This document shows positions 16,045 to 24,982 of a DNA stretch of 64,000 nt, in pieces. The notes under the pieces were generated by a model. It worked only from the letters and a program-made list of their open reading frames with translations. It was not told where the DNA came from and made no database searches. The DNA lies in contig JAXISZ010000002.1 of NCBI GenBank assembly GCA_034680345.1, forward strand, positions 1-64,000, given 5' to 3'. Positions within the stretch are counted from its first letter, which is position 1. Every line of letters begins with the position of its first letter. The DNA is from SXZD01 sp034680345. GTDB taxonomy: Bacteria > Pseudomonadota > Gammaproteobacteria > Burkholderiales > Burkholderiaceae_B. The translations under genes and the position numbers were made by a program.

Positions 16045-17149
16045 ATGGAAGCTGAACGTTTAAACGCATTACAAAATCTTATGGCCGATTTGTCTATCAG
16101 GACAAACCAGCTTCGGGGGTATCTTTGACTACGCTGCTAAGGCTGAGCGTTTAACAGTTGTTAACGCTGAACTTGAATCACCTGATGTGTGGTCAGATCC
16201 AAAGCATGCGCAAGAGTTGGGGAAAGAAAAAAAATCGCTGGAAGATGTAGTTTTGGGGATTGACCAAATTGATACGGCGTTAAATGATGCGCGCGATTTA
16301 TTTGAGTTGGCTTCGGTCGAGCAAGACCAGGACACACTGGTTGCTATTGAGCATGATGTGGCCATGTGTTGTGAAAGTGTTGAAAAGTATGAATTTCGTC
16401 GCATGTTTTCCAATCCTGCCGATCCCATGCCAGCATTTTTAGATATTCAAGCCGGTGCCGGCGGCACTGAAGCCCAAGACTGGGCCTCTATATTGTTGCG
16501 TCAATACTTAAGATATGCGGAGCGCAAAGGCTTTAAGGCTGAGATCCAAGACGAGTCCCCTGGCGAGGTGGCGGGTATCAAAAGCGCCACCATTAAAATT
16601 GAGGGTGAGTACGCCTATGGTTTATTGCGCACTGAAACGGGTGTGCACCGTTTGGTGCGTAAATCACCGTTTGACTCATCGGGCGGGCGTCACACCAGTT
16701 TTGCCAGTGTTTTTGTGTATCCTGAAATTGACGACACCATTGAAATTGAAATTAATCCGGCTGATGTACGGGTTGATACCTTTCGAGCCAGTGGCGCCGG
16801 TGGTCAGCACATTAATAAAACCGATTCTGCGGTGCGTTTAACCCATATTCCAACGGGTATTGTGGTTCAATGTCAAGATGGTCGTAGTCAGCACAGTAAC
16901 CGTGATGTCGCTTGGAAGCGTTTGCGCTCTCGTCTGTATGATTACGAAATGCGTAAGCGCCTTGAAGCACAGCAAAAGCTAGAAGACACTAAAACTGATG
17001 TGGGTTGGGGCCATCAAATTCGCAGTTATGTGTTAGACCAAAGTCGCATTAAAGACCTGCGTACAAATGTGGAAATCTCGAATACACAAAAAGTATTGGA
17101 CGGCGACCTAGACGCATTTATTGAAGCCAGTTTAAAACAAGGTGTTTAA
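16045..17149 (+). CDS. prfB: Peptide chain release factor 2 (programmed +1 frameshift)
   Basis: RF2 reads UAA and UGA stop codons and triggers peptide release. The gene starts at ATG 16045 (MEAERLNALQNLMADLSI), runs 27 codons to an in-frame TGA at 16126-16128, and continues in the +1 frame (skip base 16126) as DYAAKAERLTVVNAELESPDVW to 17149, giving 367 residues. The SPF stop-recognition tripeptide (RKSPFDSSGG) and the catalytic GGQ (GAGGQHINK) are both present. A frame beginning at 16187 would miss the N-terminal 47 residues. lysS follows after 2 bases, so the two are co-transcribed and probably coupled. Confidence 0.96.
16111..16128 (+). promoter_or_regulatory. RF2 autoregulatory +1 frameshift signal
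   Basis: The sequence CTT CGG GGG TAT CTT TGA followed by C reproduces the classic prfB recoding site. An internal Shine-Dalgarno-like CGGGGG lies 3 bases before the slippery CTT at 16123-16125, next to the poor stop TGA-C. When RF2 is scarce, the ribosome pauses at TGA and slips +1 onto TTT, restoring the RF2 frame. Compared with the E. coli site (AGG GGG TAT CTT TGA C) only the first base of the pseudo-SD codon differs. Confidence 0.95.
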
Positions 17150-17151
17150 CA

Positions 17152-18681
17152 ATGAGTGACAATCAAGCGGCACAGATGCTAGAACAAGCCATCGATGAAA
17201 ATCAAATTATGGCTGAACGCCGTGCTAAATTAGCAAAAATAAGAGAATGGGGCACGGCTTTTCCTAACGATTTTGTACCTGAACATCGGGCACAGCCTTT
17301 GCAAAGTGCGTATGCTGCCCTAGATAAAGCCACCTTAGATCCGCAAGCCATTGAAGTCAGTGTAGCTGGGCGCATCATGCTTAAGCGGGTTATGGGCAAA
17401 GCGTCATTTGCAACTTTACAAGATGCCACTGGTCGCATTCAAATTTATTTGAACAATGAAGGGCTGGGGCATGACGTACACGAAGCTTTTAAGCATTGGG
17501 ATATTGGCGACATTATTGGGGTTAACGGGCGTTTGTTTAAAACCAATAAAGGTGAGTTGTCTGTGCACTGTACTGGTATTTGCATGCTGACAAAGTGTTT
17601 GCGGCCATTACCAGATAAATTTCACGGTTTGGTGGACCATGAAATTAGGTATCGTCAGCGGTATGTTGATTTGATGATGTCTGAGGACACTCGCCGTACA
17701 TTTGTAGCACGCACCAAGGCCATGGCTTCGATTCGTCAGCATATGTCTGGCCATGGTTTTATGGAAGTTGAAACACCTATGTTGCACCCCATTCCTGGGG
17801 GGGCTGCAGCTAAACCATTCGTTACACATCACAATGCGTTAGACATGGAAATGTTTTTGCGTATTGCACCAGAATTGTATTTAAAGCGTTTAATTGTGGG
17901 TGGTTTTGAGCGGGTGTTTGAAATCAATCGAAATTTTCGCAATGAAGGGGTCAGTCCGAGGCATAACCCAGAATTCACTATGATGGAATTTTACGCCGCT
18001 TACTGGAACTACCACAGTTTAATGGATTTTACTGAGGCTTTAATTCGTCAAACTGCCATTGATGCCTGTGGCACAGCGTGTTTACAGTATCAAGGGCAAA
18101 TCTTGGATTTATCACAGCCTTTTCAACGCTTAAGCATTGTACAGGCTATCTTAAAATATGCTTCGCAGTACACTGAGGCACAGTTGCACGATGAATCTTT
18201 TTTGCGTTCAGCATTGCAAGCCAAGGGCTTAGATGTGCAAGGGCCGGTACTTAAACGCGCAGGTTTAGGCGCTTTGCAGTTGGCCTTGTTTGAAGAAACT
18301 GTAGAGGCTTTGTTGTGGCAGCCAACTTTTATCATTGATTATCCGGTTGAGGTGTCTCCTCTGGCTAGAGAATCGGACAGTCGCCCAGGTATTACAGAAC
18401 GGTTTGAGTTGTTTATTACTGGCCGAGAAATTGCCAATGGTTTTTCTGAGTTAAACGACGCTGAAGACCAAGCGGCTAGGTTTCGTGCACAGGTTCAAGC
18501 CAAAGAGGCGGGCGACGACGAAGCCATGTATTTTGATGCTGATTTTATACGGGCTTTGGAATATGGCATGCCACCAACAGGGGGGTGTGGCATTGGTATT
18601 GACCGCTTGATGATGTTGATCACTAATAGCCCCAATATTCGCGATGTTATTTTATTTCCGCATATGCGTTTGCATACGTAG
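17152..18681 (+). CDS. lysS: Lysyl-tRNA synthetase, class II
   Basis: A 509-residue class II lysyl-tRNA synthetase that charges tRNA-Lys in the cytoplasm. The N-terminal OB-fold anticodon-binding domain (about 60-170, VAGRIMLKRVMGKASFATLQD) precedes the catalytic domain with motif 2 (FEINRNFRNEGVSPRHNPEFTMMEFY) and motif 3 (GCGIGIDRLMML near the C-terminus). Length is normal. The start is 2 bases after the prfB stop, the same prfB-lysS pairing as in E. coli. A GC-rich hairpin at 18891-18911 may end the transcript. Confidence 0.96.
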   Translation: MSDNQAAQMLEQAIDENQIMAERRAKLAKIREWGTAFPNDFVPEHRAQPLQSAYAALDKATLDPQAIEVSVAGRIMLKRVMGKASFATLQDATGRIQIYLNNEGLGHDVHEAFKHWDIGDIIGVNGRLFKTNKGELSVHCTGICMLTKCLRPLPDKFHGLVDHEIRYRQRYVDLMMSEDTRRTFVARTKAMASIRQHMSGHGFMEVETPMLHPIPGGAAAKPFVTHHNALDMEMFLRIAPELYLKRLIVGGFERVFEINRNFRNEGVSPRHNPEFTMMEFYAAYWNYHSLMDFTEALIRQTAIDACGTACLQYQGQILDLSQPFQRLSIVQAILKYASQYTEAQLHDESFLRSALQAKGLDVQGPVLKRAGLGALQLALFEETVEALLWQPTFIIDYPVEVSPLARESDSRPGITERFELFITGREIANGFSELNDAEDQAARFRAQVQAKEAGDDEAMYFDADFIRALEYGMPPTGGCGIGIDRLMMLITNSPNIRDVILFPHMRLHT

Positions 18682-18890
18682 TTTCTTTAATATCTGTTAA
18701 ATTGGGTTAAATTAGCAGTTGTTTGGATGGCAGTTGCTGATTAACATTCTTCGTTTTTAGGTTGTGTTTAATAACAATTTATTGTGGTTTTTATTATTTG
18801 CATTTCATTATTTATGGATGCTTATGCTCATTGGGTGTCATGATTGTCTGTCACAAGATCGACCACTTATTTTTAAACAAATCATCGATA

Positions 18891-18911
18891 AACCCCCCTA
18901 GTGTGGGGGTT
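18891..18911. terminator. GC-rich hairpin, possible bidirectional terminator
   Basis: AACCCCC (18891-18897) pairs perfectly with GGGGGTT (18905-18911) around a 7-base loop. On the minus strand, where the isc transcript arrives, the stem is followed by TTTATC; on the plus strand there is no U-run. It lies between convergent genes, so termination of isc, and perhaps pausing of the lysS transcript, is the likely role. Confidence 0.4.
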
Positions 18912-18956
18912 CAAAAGTAAGGCCAAAAGCTGGCACGCTGAATCAAAGATTTCATA

Positions 18957-18994
18957 TTGCTAAACAGTAAAAAAACTATTTTATAGTTTAGCAA
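18957..18994. repeat. Overlapping alternative hairpins
   Basis: TTGCTAAAC (18957-18965) is a perfect 9-base inverted match to GTTTAGCAA (18986-18994). Inside it AAACTAT (18973-18979) pairs perfectly with ATAGTTT (18983-18989) around a TTT loop, and the two stems share bases so they cannot both form. It lies 50 bases past the end of iscX and may protect or end a 3' end. No function is known. Confidence 0.4.
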
Positions 18995-19044
18995 CAAATA
19001 GTTATTTTAAAAATAAAGTGTGTCACAGTTATTGTTTCCAATAA

Positions 19045-19236
19045 TTAAAGCTCGTCAATCCAAGCTTGCTGAATGGCTTCTAAAATTTTTTCATTGGAGC
19101 GCATAGGGTCGTCTTTGAATTCTTCTAATTCACAAACCCAGCGGTGTAGGTCGGTAAAGCGGATACTCAGAGGGTCGATTTCGGGTTTTTTTTCAATTAA
19201 TGCTATAGCAATTTCTAAAACGTCGGTCCATTTCAT
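19045..19236 (-). CDS. iscX: IscX, small acidic Fe-S assembly protein
   Basis: A 63-residue acidic protein, MKWTDVLEIAIALIEKKPEIDPLSIRFTDL..., typical IscX/YfhJ in length and sequence: the family has a WxDxxxIAxxL start, DPxxVRFTDL in the middle and a WxDE end, here WIDEL. IscX binds IscS and iron and modulates the rate of cluster assembly. It is the last gene of the isc operon, 104 bases after fdx. Its presence completes the full proteobacterial isc set. Confidence 0.93.
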   Translation of the reverse strand: MKWTDVLEIAIALIEKKPEIDPLSIRFTDLHRWVCELEEFKDDPMRSNEKILEAIQQAWIDEL

Positions 19237-19340
19237 CGTGCTTTTTCGTTTCTATTTCGTTTTTATTGACTGCTTGTTATCAGAATAATTAGGCGCTTGT
19301 TGAATTGATCGTCAACATTTGTTAATTCATTTGGGATTGA

Positions 19341-19679
19341 TCAATGGTGTTCACGCGCGTGGTTGATGGTGTATTTAGGCAACTCAATGGTTAAATTGTC
19401 TTGTCCAATTTTGGCTTGGCATGACAAGCGTGACAAAGGTGTCAGCCCCCAAGCCATATCCAATAAATCGTCTTCGTTATCGTTGCTGGGATTTAGCGAG
19501 TTAAAGCCTTCGCGTACAATCACATGGCAAGTGGTACAAGCACAGCTCATTTCACAGGCGTGTTCTATTTCGATATTCTGTTCCAAAAGGGCACGGCAAA
19601 TACTTTGGCCGCTTTTGGCTTGAAACTCTACGCCTTTGGGGCAAAGAGTGTCATGGGGTAGAATTTTAATGGTGGGCAT
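19341..19679 (-). CDS. fdx: [2Fe-2S] ferredoxin of the isc system
   Basis: A 112-residue adrenodoxin-type ferredoxin. Cluster ligands are visible as C-x5-C-x2-C in CEMSCACTTC and the fourth cysteine in SRLSCQAK. It supplies electrons during cluster assembly on IscU, accepting them from a reductase not encoded here. The IELPxY/IELPKYT end is typical of isc ferredoxins. It lies 92 bases downstream of hscA, between hscA and iscX as in E. coli. Confidence 0.94.
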   Translation of the reverse strand: MPTIKILPHDTLCPKGVEFQAKSGQSICRALLEQNIEIEHACEMSCACTTCHVIVREGFNSLNPSNDNEDDLLDMAWGLTPLSRLSCQAKIGQDNLTIELPKYTINHAREHH

Positions 19680-19771
19680 GGTGATCTTTATTTAAAACAA
19701 TGGGTTAAAGTGGTTTTTAAGTTTAGGCGGCAGGCTTTGGCATACAAAAGATGTGGGTTAACGCATTCGTA

Positions 19772-21667
19772 TTAGTCTGTTGAAATCTCGTTTAGATTTT
19801 TACCTGTTAAGGCTTTTGAAATGCTGCGATTCATGCGCAGGGCAGCGAAGTGCTCGGTCGCTTCTGACAATACGTTGGAGGCGTGCTTAATGATCTCAGT
19901 CTCATTTTCTTGCAAACTATTTTCCAGTTGTAGGTAAGCGTTGGTAATGATTTGTTGCTCGCTAGGGTTGAGCAAGTTGGCATCAGCAGCCAAGGCGCTT
20001 TGTACGGCTTGTAATAAGCGTTGCGCATCAACCTGTGCTTCACGCAATGCACGTGCTTGCATATCAGTTTGTGCAGCCTCAAATCCGCCTTTAAGCATGT
20101 TGGTAATTTCTTCATCGCTTAGCCCGTAAGAAGGTTTAACAGTGATGCTGGCTTGTATGCCACTGACAGTTTCTTGAGCACTGACTGAAAGCAAACCATC
20201 TGCATCAACTTGGAAGGTTACGCGAATACGCGCTTGACCTGCAACCATTGGCGCAATGTCGCGTAATTCAAAACGCGCCAGTGAACGATTCTCAGAGACC
20301 AGTTCGCGTTCTCCTTGCACCACATGAATCATCATGGCAGTTTGTCCGTCTTTAAATGTAGTGAAGTCTTGAGCACGAGCCACAGGAAGCGTTGAATTGC
20401 GGGGAATAATACGCTCAGATAAGCCCCCCATGGTTTCTAAACCCAACGACAAAGGAATAACATCAAGCAATAGCCAATCATTACCTTCTGGGCGATTTCC
20501 GGCTAAAACATCAGCTTGTATGGCAGCACCTAGCGCAACCACCTCATCTGGGTTGATGGAGCAAAGCGGGTTTTTACCAAAAAATTGCGACACAGCTTGT
20601 TGTACCAAAGGCATGCGAGTTGAGCCCCCTACGAGCACTACGCCGTTTAGTTCGTGTGGCAAAATTTCAGCGTCTTCTAAAGTTTTGGCGCTGGCTTTTA
20701 GTGTTTGATCAATTAAATTTGTGCAAATGCTGGCCAAAATTTCTGTGTTAATTTTGATGCAATTTGGCGGGCTATTCAAATGCTCAAGGTTGTCAATACC
20801 GTTAATTAGGTTTAGATCAATGTGAAAAGACTCGCATTGGCTGAGGGCTTCTTTAGCTTGGCGGCATAGGCAAAGCAATTGGCGCATTTGGCCTTTGTTT
20901 AAGTTTGACAGTTGGGCTTGTGCTAACACCCAGTCAGCCAATGCTAGGTCAAAGTCGTCGCCGCCTAATGCGCTATTGCCACCCGTGGCAAGTACTTCAA
21001 ATATGCCGTTGCTGAGACGTAAAATTGAAATATCAAAGGTCCCGCCCCCCAAGTCGTAAATGGCATAAACACCTTGGATTGCTTTATCTAAACCGTAGGC
21101 TACAGCGGCTGCGGTGGGTTCGTTGAGTAAACGCAATACGTGAATGCCCGCTAAACGCGCCGCGTCTTTGGTTGCTTGGCGTTGACTGTCGTCAAAGTAT
21201 GCGGGAACTGTGATCACTGCCCCAACCAATTCCCCACCCAAGGTTTGTTCTGCTCTTTGGCGCAGTTCACTTAGAATATCGGCTGAGACTTCTACAGGAG
21301 ATTTAATGCCTGCTGCCGTTTCAAGTTGTACCATGCCCTCTTTGGGTAGCAGACGATATGGTAAGCGTAGGTGATTGATGTCTTGCCAACTGCGTCCCAT
21401 CAAGCGTTTTATAGAACTGATGGTGTTTTCTGGGTCATTTTGAATATTTTTTAAAGCGTTTTGCCCTAGGTTTTTAATGCCTGCCTGATCATACTGTACC
21501 ACCGAAGGTAATATGACTTGCCCATGTGTGTCTGGTAAACAACTGGCACTACCAGAGCGCATGGCTGCTACTAAGGAATACGTGGTTCCTAAATCAATGC
21601 CAACCGCCAGTCGGTGTTCGTGTGGGGCGGCGGACATATCAGGTTCAGCAATTTGTAAAAGTGCCAC
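19772..21667 (-). CDS. hscA: HscA, Hsp70-type chaperone for Fe-S assembly
   Basis: A 631-residue DnaK-family protein. The nucleotide-binding domain shows VGIDLGTTYSLVA (from residue 22), IYDLGGGTFDISIL and VVLVGGSTRMPLVQ; the substrate-binding domain follows from about residue 400 with VIPLSLGLETMGG and ends in a helical lid. HscA recognises the LPPVK motif of IscU, present in the IscU encoded here (ALPPVKIHCS), and drives cluster transfer with its J-protein HscB. It is 63 bases downstream of hscB in the isc operon. The DnaK-type EEVD-like tail is absent, as expected for HscA. Confidence 0.95.
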   Translation of the reverse strand: MALLQIAEPDMSAAPHEHRLAVGIDLGTTYSLVAAMRSGSASCLPDTHGQVILPSVVQYDQAGIKNLGQNALKNIQNDPENTISSIKRLMGRSWQDINHLRLPYRLLPKEGMVQLETAAGIKSPVEVSADILSELRQRAEQTLGGELVGAVITVPAYFDDSQRQATKDAARLAGIHVLRLLNEPTAAAVAYGLDKAIQGVYAIYDLGGGTFDISILRLSNGIFEVLATGGNSALGGDDFDLALADWVLAQAQLSNLNKGQMRQLLCLCRQAKEALSQCESFHIDLNLINGIDNLEHLNSPPNCIKINTEILASICTNLIDQTLKASAKTLEDAEILPHELNGVVLVGGSTRMPLVQQAVSQFFGKNPLCSINPDEVVALGAAIQADVLAGNRPEGNDWLLLDVIPLSLGLETMGGLSERIIPRNSTLPVARAQDFTTFKDGQTAMMIHVVQGERELVSENRSLARFELRDIAPMVAGQARIRVTFQVDADGLLSVSAQETVSGIQASITVKPSYGLSDEEITNMLKGGFEAAQTDMQARALREAQVDAQRLLQAVQSALAADANLLNPSEQQIITNAYLQLENSLQENETEIIKHASNVLSEATEHFAALRMNRSISKALTGKNLNEISTD

Positions 21668-21730
21668 GGTGCGGCTCCTGTTTTCGCGTAAATTGTAGTA
21701 TTAAAAATTGCAATGCAAATATCTAGGGTT

Positions 21731-22267
21731 TTAAATGTGGATTTTAGCTATAGCAGATTTTACGTTTTTTTGAAATTGCTCAATAAACATCAATTCTTTG
21801 GTGAGTTCAAGCGCTGTTACGGTGTTATGATTTGTGTCGATACAGACGCTTAGCTGGGCCAGTAAGTTTTTTTCAACCCATTGAATTTCTTGGTATAAAT
21901 TTTTCAAGGCTTGCTGGTTTTTTTGCGGGTTTTCGCTAAGCTCTTCTAGAGTTTCGTACCATTGCATTTGTCGCATAAGAAATTGTGGTGGCATGGCTGT
22001 GTTTTTTTTGGTGTGAACTGCCTGACCTTGCAGTTCACACCAATAAGCCGCACGAGTCACTGGATTTTTTAGAATATGAAATGCTTCATTCACGTGCGTG
22101 GCCCACTGTAACGCTACCCGTTGTTCAGTAGGCGGGGCATGTGTAAAGCGGTCAGGATGCACCTGACTTTGTAGTTTTAAGAAACGTTTTTGTAGTTCAG
22201 TGTTGTCTATCTCAAAGCGCACGGGCAGACCAAAAAGTACAAAATAGTTGTCTGAGACAGAAATCAT
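21731..22267 (-). CDS. hscB: HscB, J-domain co-chaperone
   Basis: A 178-residue protein with an N-terminal J domain, DNYFVLFGLPVRFEID at the start and the essential HPD motif in SQVHPDRFTHA (around residue 37-39), followed by a C-terminal helical IscU-binding domain. It delivers IscU to HscA and stimulates the HscA ATPase. Length is typical (about 170). Position between iscA and hscA is conserved. The gap to iscA is 88 bases. Confidence 0.94.
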   Translation of the reverse strand: MISVSDNYFVLFGLPVRFEIDNTELQKRFLKLQSQVHPDRFTHAPPTEQRVALQWATHVNEAFHILKNPVTRAAYWCELQGQAVHTKKNTAMPPQFLMRQMQWYETLEELSENPQKNQQALKNLYQEIQWVEKNLLAQLSVCIDTNHNTVTALELTKELMFIEQFQKNVKSAIAKIHI

Positions 22268-22355
22268 GGCTAGTAACTTTTGATTTTTTAGGTGGTTAGC
22301 TGATTAAGCGCAGCACTTTTTACGCCACTTACTACGGCATGTTGTGTGGGATATT

Positions 22356-22679
22356 TTAAACGGTAAAACTCTCACCGCAACCGCAGCGCGCTTTTTCATT
22401 GGGGTTGTTAAATTTAAACCCTTCATTCAGACCTTCGCGGGTAAAATCCAGTTCCATGTCCTGTAGGTAAGGTAAACTTTTAGGGTCAATAAAGACTTTT
22501 ACCCCTTGGCTTTCAAAACACATATCCTCATTTTGACTGGAGTCAACAAATTCAAGTTTGTAGGCCATACCTGAACACCCTGTGGTGCGAATACCTACGC
22601 GTAAACCAATACCTTTTCCGCGTTTTGCTAAAAAATTTGCGATATGTTTGGCTGCGGTTTCTGTCAGTGTAATGCTCAT
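22356..22679 (-). CDS. iscA: IscA, A-type Fe-S carrier
   Basis: A 107-residue A-type carrier with the three conserved cysteines: one in GIRTTGCSGMAY and two in the C-terminal CGCGESF. It takes clusters from IscU to target apoproteins. I use ATG 22679 (MSITLTETAAKHI), the usual family start; the frame is open for four more codons upstream (MELS). It lies 53 bases after iscU. Confidence 0.93.
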   Translation of the reverse strand: MSITLTETAAKHIANFLAKRGKGIGLRVGIRTTGCSGMAYKLEFVDSSQNEDMCFESQGVKVFIDPKSLPYLQDMELDFTREGLNEGFKFNNPNEKARCGCGESFTV

Positions 22680-22732
22680 GCTTAATTCCAAGGTGTCTAG
22701 GCAGGTTAATTGTATTGTTTGGCTCTGCTAGA

Positions 22733-23143
22733 TTAAGCCGCTTCAGCCTTTGAGGGGTGGGTTGCAGTATGTTTTTCACGATAATTTTCAACCGCGGCTT
22801 TAATGGCGTCTTCTGCAAGAATGGAGCAGTGTATTTTCACTGGTGGCAGTGCCAATTCTTCAGCAATTTTAGTATTCTTAATGTTAAGTGCTTCATACAG
22901 GGTTTTGCCTTTAACCCATTCAGTTACTAAGGATGAAGAGGCAATGGCTGACCCACATCCATAGGTTTTAAATACCGCATCTTCAATAATGCCATCATCA
23001 TTGACACGAATTTGAAGTTTCATTACGTCACCACAAGCGGGGGCGCCAACCATACCCGTGCCAACCTGGGTGTCATTTTTATCGAAAGCGCCCACATTGC
23101 GGGGGTTTTCGTAGTGGTCTATGACTAGATTACTATAAGCCAT
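22733..23143 (-). CDS. iscU: IscU, Fe-S cluster scaffold
   Basis: A 136-residue scaffold on which [2Fe-2S] and [4Fe-4S] clusters are built. The ligands are present: Cys and Asp in GAPACGDVMKLQ, Cys in TYGCGSAIAS, and His-Cys in LPPVKIHCSIL. LPPVK is the HscA-binding motif. Start MAYSNLVIDHYENPRNVGAF is the family standard. It is 50 bases downstream of iscS, its sulfur donor. Confidence 0.96.
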   Translation of the reverse strand: MAYSNLVIDHYENPRNVGAFDKNDTQVGTGMVGAPACGDVMKLQIRVNDDGIIEDAVFKTYGCGSAIASSSLVTEWVKGKTLYEALNIKNTKIAEELALPPVKIHCSILAEDAIKAAVENYREKHTATHPSKAEAA

Positions 23144-23193
23144 GGTGAATTCTCCTTAAAACTTTGATACACTTTTATTTGATATGATTTAAT

Positions 23194-24408
23194 TTAGTGG
23201 GCAGCCCATTGCACGGTATTTAAATCAACACCTTCTTGCACCATTTCCCAAAGTGGTGACATTTCGCGCAGCTTACCCACTTTGTTTTTGAGTAAGTCAA
23301 TCGTAAAGTCTACGTCGGCTTCTGTTGTGAATCGGCCAATTGAAAAACGGATTGAGCTGTGGGCCAATTCGTCGCTGCGCCCTAAAGCTCGTAAAACATA
23401 AGAGGGTTCCAAAGAGGCTGAGGTGCAGGCTGAACCAGACGAAACCGCAAGCTCTTTGATGGCCATGATTAAAGACTCGCCTTCAACATAGTTAAAGCTG
23501 ATATTTAAATTGTGAGGCACCCTGTGGTCTAAGTCGCCATTTACATATGAGGCTTCTATGGTTTGTAAGCCGTTGAGTAAACGAAGTTGTAAGGTTCGAA
23601 TCCGTTGGAGTTCAGAGTCCATTTCTAGCTTAGCTAAGCGAAAACATTCGCCCATGCCTACAATTTGGTGGGTGGCTAAAGTGCCAGAACGCATACCCCG
23701 TTCATGTCCTCCGCCATGAATTTGTGATTCAATGCGAATGCGGGGTTTACGGCGTACATACAGGGCGCCGATGCCTTTGGGGCCGTAAGTTTTGTGGGCT
23801 GAAAAACTCATGAGGTCCACTTTTAAGGTGGCTAGGTCAATTGGCATCTTACCTGTGGCTTGCGCTGCATCCACATGAAAAATAGTGCCATTATTACGAC
23901 ATAGTTCACCAATCTGTGCAATGTCTTGAACCACACCAATTTCATTGTTCACCGCCATTACAGAAACCAGTACGGTGTCTTTGCGCAGCGTTTTTTTAAA
24001 CAATTCGAGGTCGACTAGGCCATTTTCTTGCACGGGTAGATACGTCACCGCAAAGCCTTGACGTTCCAATTCTCGGCAGGTGTCCAACACGGCTTTGTGT
24101 TCAGTTTTTACAGTGATAACGTGTTTGCCTTTGGTGGGGCTATAAAATTGTGCCGCACCCTTGATGGCTAAATTGTTGGATTCAGTAGCGCCCGAAGTCC
24201 AGACAATTTCGCGTGGGTCCGCGTTGACAAGGGCGGCAACGTATTCTCGAGCTTGTTCAATGGCTTCTTCTGCTTCCCAGCCATAGGCGTGACTGCGTGA
24301 TGCTGGGTTGCCAAAACTTTCACGCAAAAAAGGCAGCATTTTTTCAATTACCCGTTCGTCCACTGGGGTTGTGGCGCTGTAGTCAAGGTAAATGGGCTTA
24401 TGAAACAT
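23194..24408 (-). CDS. iscS: IscS cysteine desulfurase
   Basis: A 404-residue PLP enzyme that takes sulfur from L-cysteine as an enzyme-bound persulfide for Fe-S clusters, tRNA thiolation and other uses. The PLP lysine is in SFSAHKTYGPKGIGALY and the mobile-loop cysteine in SSGSACTSASLEPSYVLRALG. The start MFHKPIYLDYSATTPVDERV and the length are typical of group I desulfurases. The gene is 24 bases downstream of iscR and feeds IscU, encoded next. Confidence 0.96.
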   Translation of the reverse strand: MFHKPIYLDYSATTPVDERVIEKMLPFLRESFGNPASRSHAYGWEAEEAIEQAREYVAALVNADPREIVWTSGATESNNLAIKGAAQFYSPTKGKHVITVKTEHKAVLDTCRELERQGFAVTYLPVQENGLVDLELFKKTLRKDTVLVSVMAVNNEIGVVQDIAQIGELCRNNGTIFHVDAAQATGKMPIDLATLKVDLMSFSAHKTYGPKGIGALYVRRKPRIRIESQIHGGGHERGMRSGTLATHQIVGMGECFRLAKLEMDSELQRIRTLQLRLLNGLQTIEASYVNGDLDHRVPHNLNISFNYVEGESLIMAIKELAVSSGSACTSASLEPSYVLRALGRSDELAHSSIRFSIGRFTTEADVDFTIDLLKNKVGKLREMSPLWEMVQEGVDLNTVQWAAH

Positions 24409-24432
24409 AACAAAACTCCGCTGTCAATGGGC

Positions 24433-24942
24433 TTATGGTTGTGATAGGGTATGGGTATGTATTTTTGGGGTGTTGGGCGTTGGTGTTCGCCGGTCTTCAA
24501 GAATGGCTAAGCTTGTGGGTGATTCAGCACAACGTTTGTTGCGTTGTTCATCAACCAAGTTTTTCAGTGTGACCGACTCCAAAAACTTTAACATTTGATC
24601 GTTTAACCGCGCCCATAAATTATGGGTCATGCATGGCCCCTCGTCTAGGCAATTTTCCTTACCGCCACATTGTGTAGCGTCTAGCGGTTCATCCACGGCT
24701 AAAATAACGTCTGCCACAGACAAATCATGCAACGGTCGGTTAATTTGGTAACCCCCTCCAGGGCCGCGTGTGCTTTCTACCAGTTCGTGTCGCCGCAGTT
24801 TGGCAAATAGTTGCTCTAAGTAAGACAAAGAAATTTTTTGTCGAACGCTAATTCCTGATAACGTCACAGGACCTGCCTCTTGTTGTAATGCAAGATCAAT
24901 CATAGCTGTAACAGCAAATCGACCTTTGGTGGTTAAGCGCAT
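24433..24942 (-). CDS. iscR: IscR, Rrf2-family Fe-S sensing repressor
   Basis: A 169-residue Rrf2 regulator with the winged helix at the N-terminus (MRLTTKGRFAVTAMIDLALQ). The cluster-binding cysteines are in QCGGKENCLDEGPCMTHNLW, matching the three Cys plus His ligands of E. coli IscR. As a [2Fe-2S] protein it represses its own operon when clusters are plentiful. The C-terminal tail after about residue 145 is Pro/Thr-rich. It is the first gene of iscR-iscS-iscU-iscA-hscB-hscA-fdx-iscX, and a matching IscR box lies 16 bases upstream of the start. Confidence 0.95.
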   Translation of the reverse strand: MRLTTKGRFAVTAMIDLALQQEAGPVTLSGISVRQKISLSYLEQLFAKLRRHELVESTRGPGGGYQINRPLHDLSVADVILAVDEPLDATQCGGKENCLDEGPCMTHNLWARLNDQMLKFLESVTLKNLVDEQRNKRCAESPTSLAILEDRRTPTPNTPKIHTHTLSQP

Positions 24943-24957
24943 TTATAACCCCGTTAT

Positions 24958-24982
24958 ATTCCTTAGCAATTTACTCAAGTAT
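24958..24982 (-). promoter_or_regulatory. IscR type 1 binding site upstream of iscR
   Basis: Read on the minus strand this 25-base segment starts ATACTTGAGTAAATTGCT and continues AAGGAAT. Against the type 1 consensus ATASYYGACTRWWWYAGTCRRSTAT most positions agree, with the left half nearly perfect. It overlaps the proposed -10 element and start of transcription, as expected for autorepression of the isc operon by [2Fe-2S]-IscR. Confidence 0.65.

Larger units (their letters stand above)
18682..19044. other. Convergent intergenic region, no gene seen
   Basis: 363 bases between the ends of lysS (plus) and iscX (minus). No frame resembling a protein was found on either strand. It is AT-rich and holds two hairpin-forming sequences (18891-18911 and 18957-18994), plausible for a region where two transcripts end. 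TTTAAACAAATCATCGAT and similar stretches show no recognised regulatory site. Confidence 0.6.

Noticed and set aside
16126..16128. Internal stop in prfB as a sequencing error or pseudogene
   Set aside because: It coincides exactly with the well-known RF2 frameshift site, including the pseudo-SD and slippery CTT.
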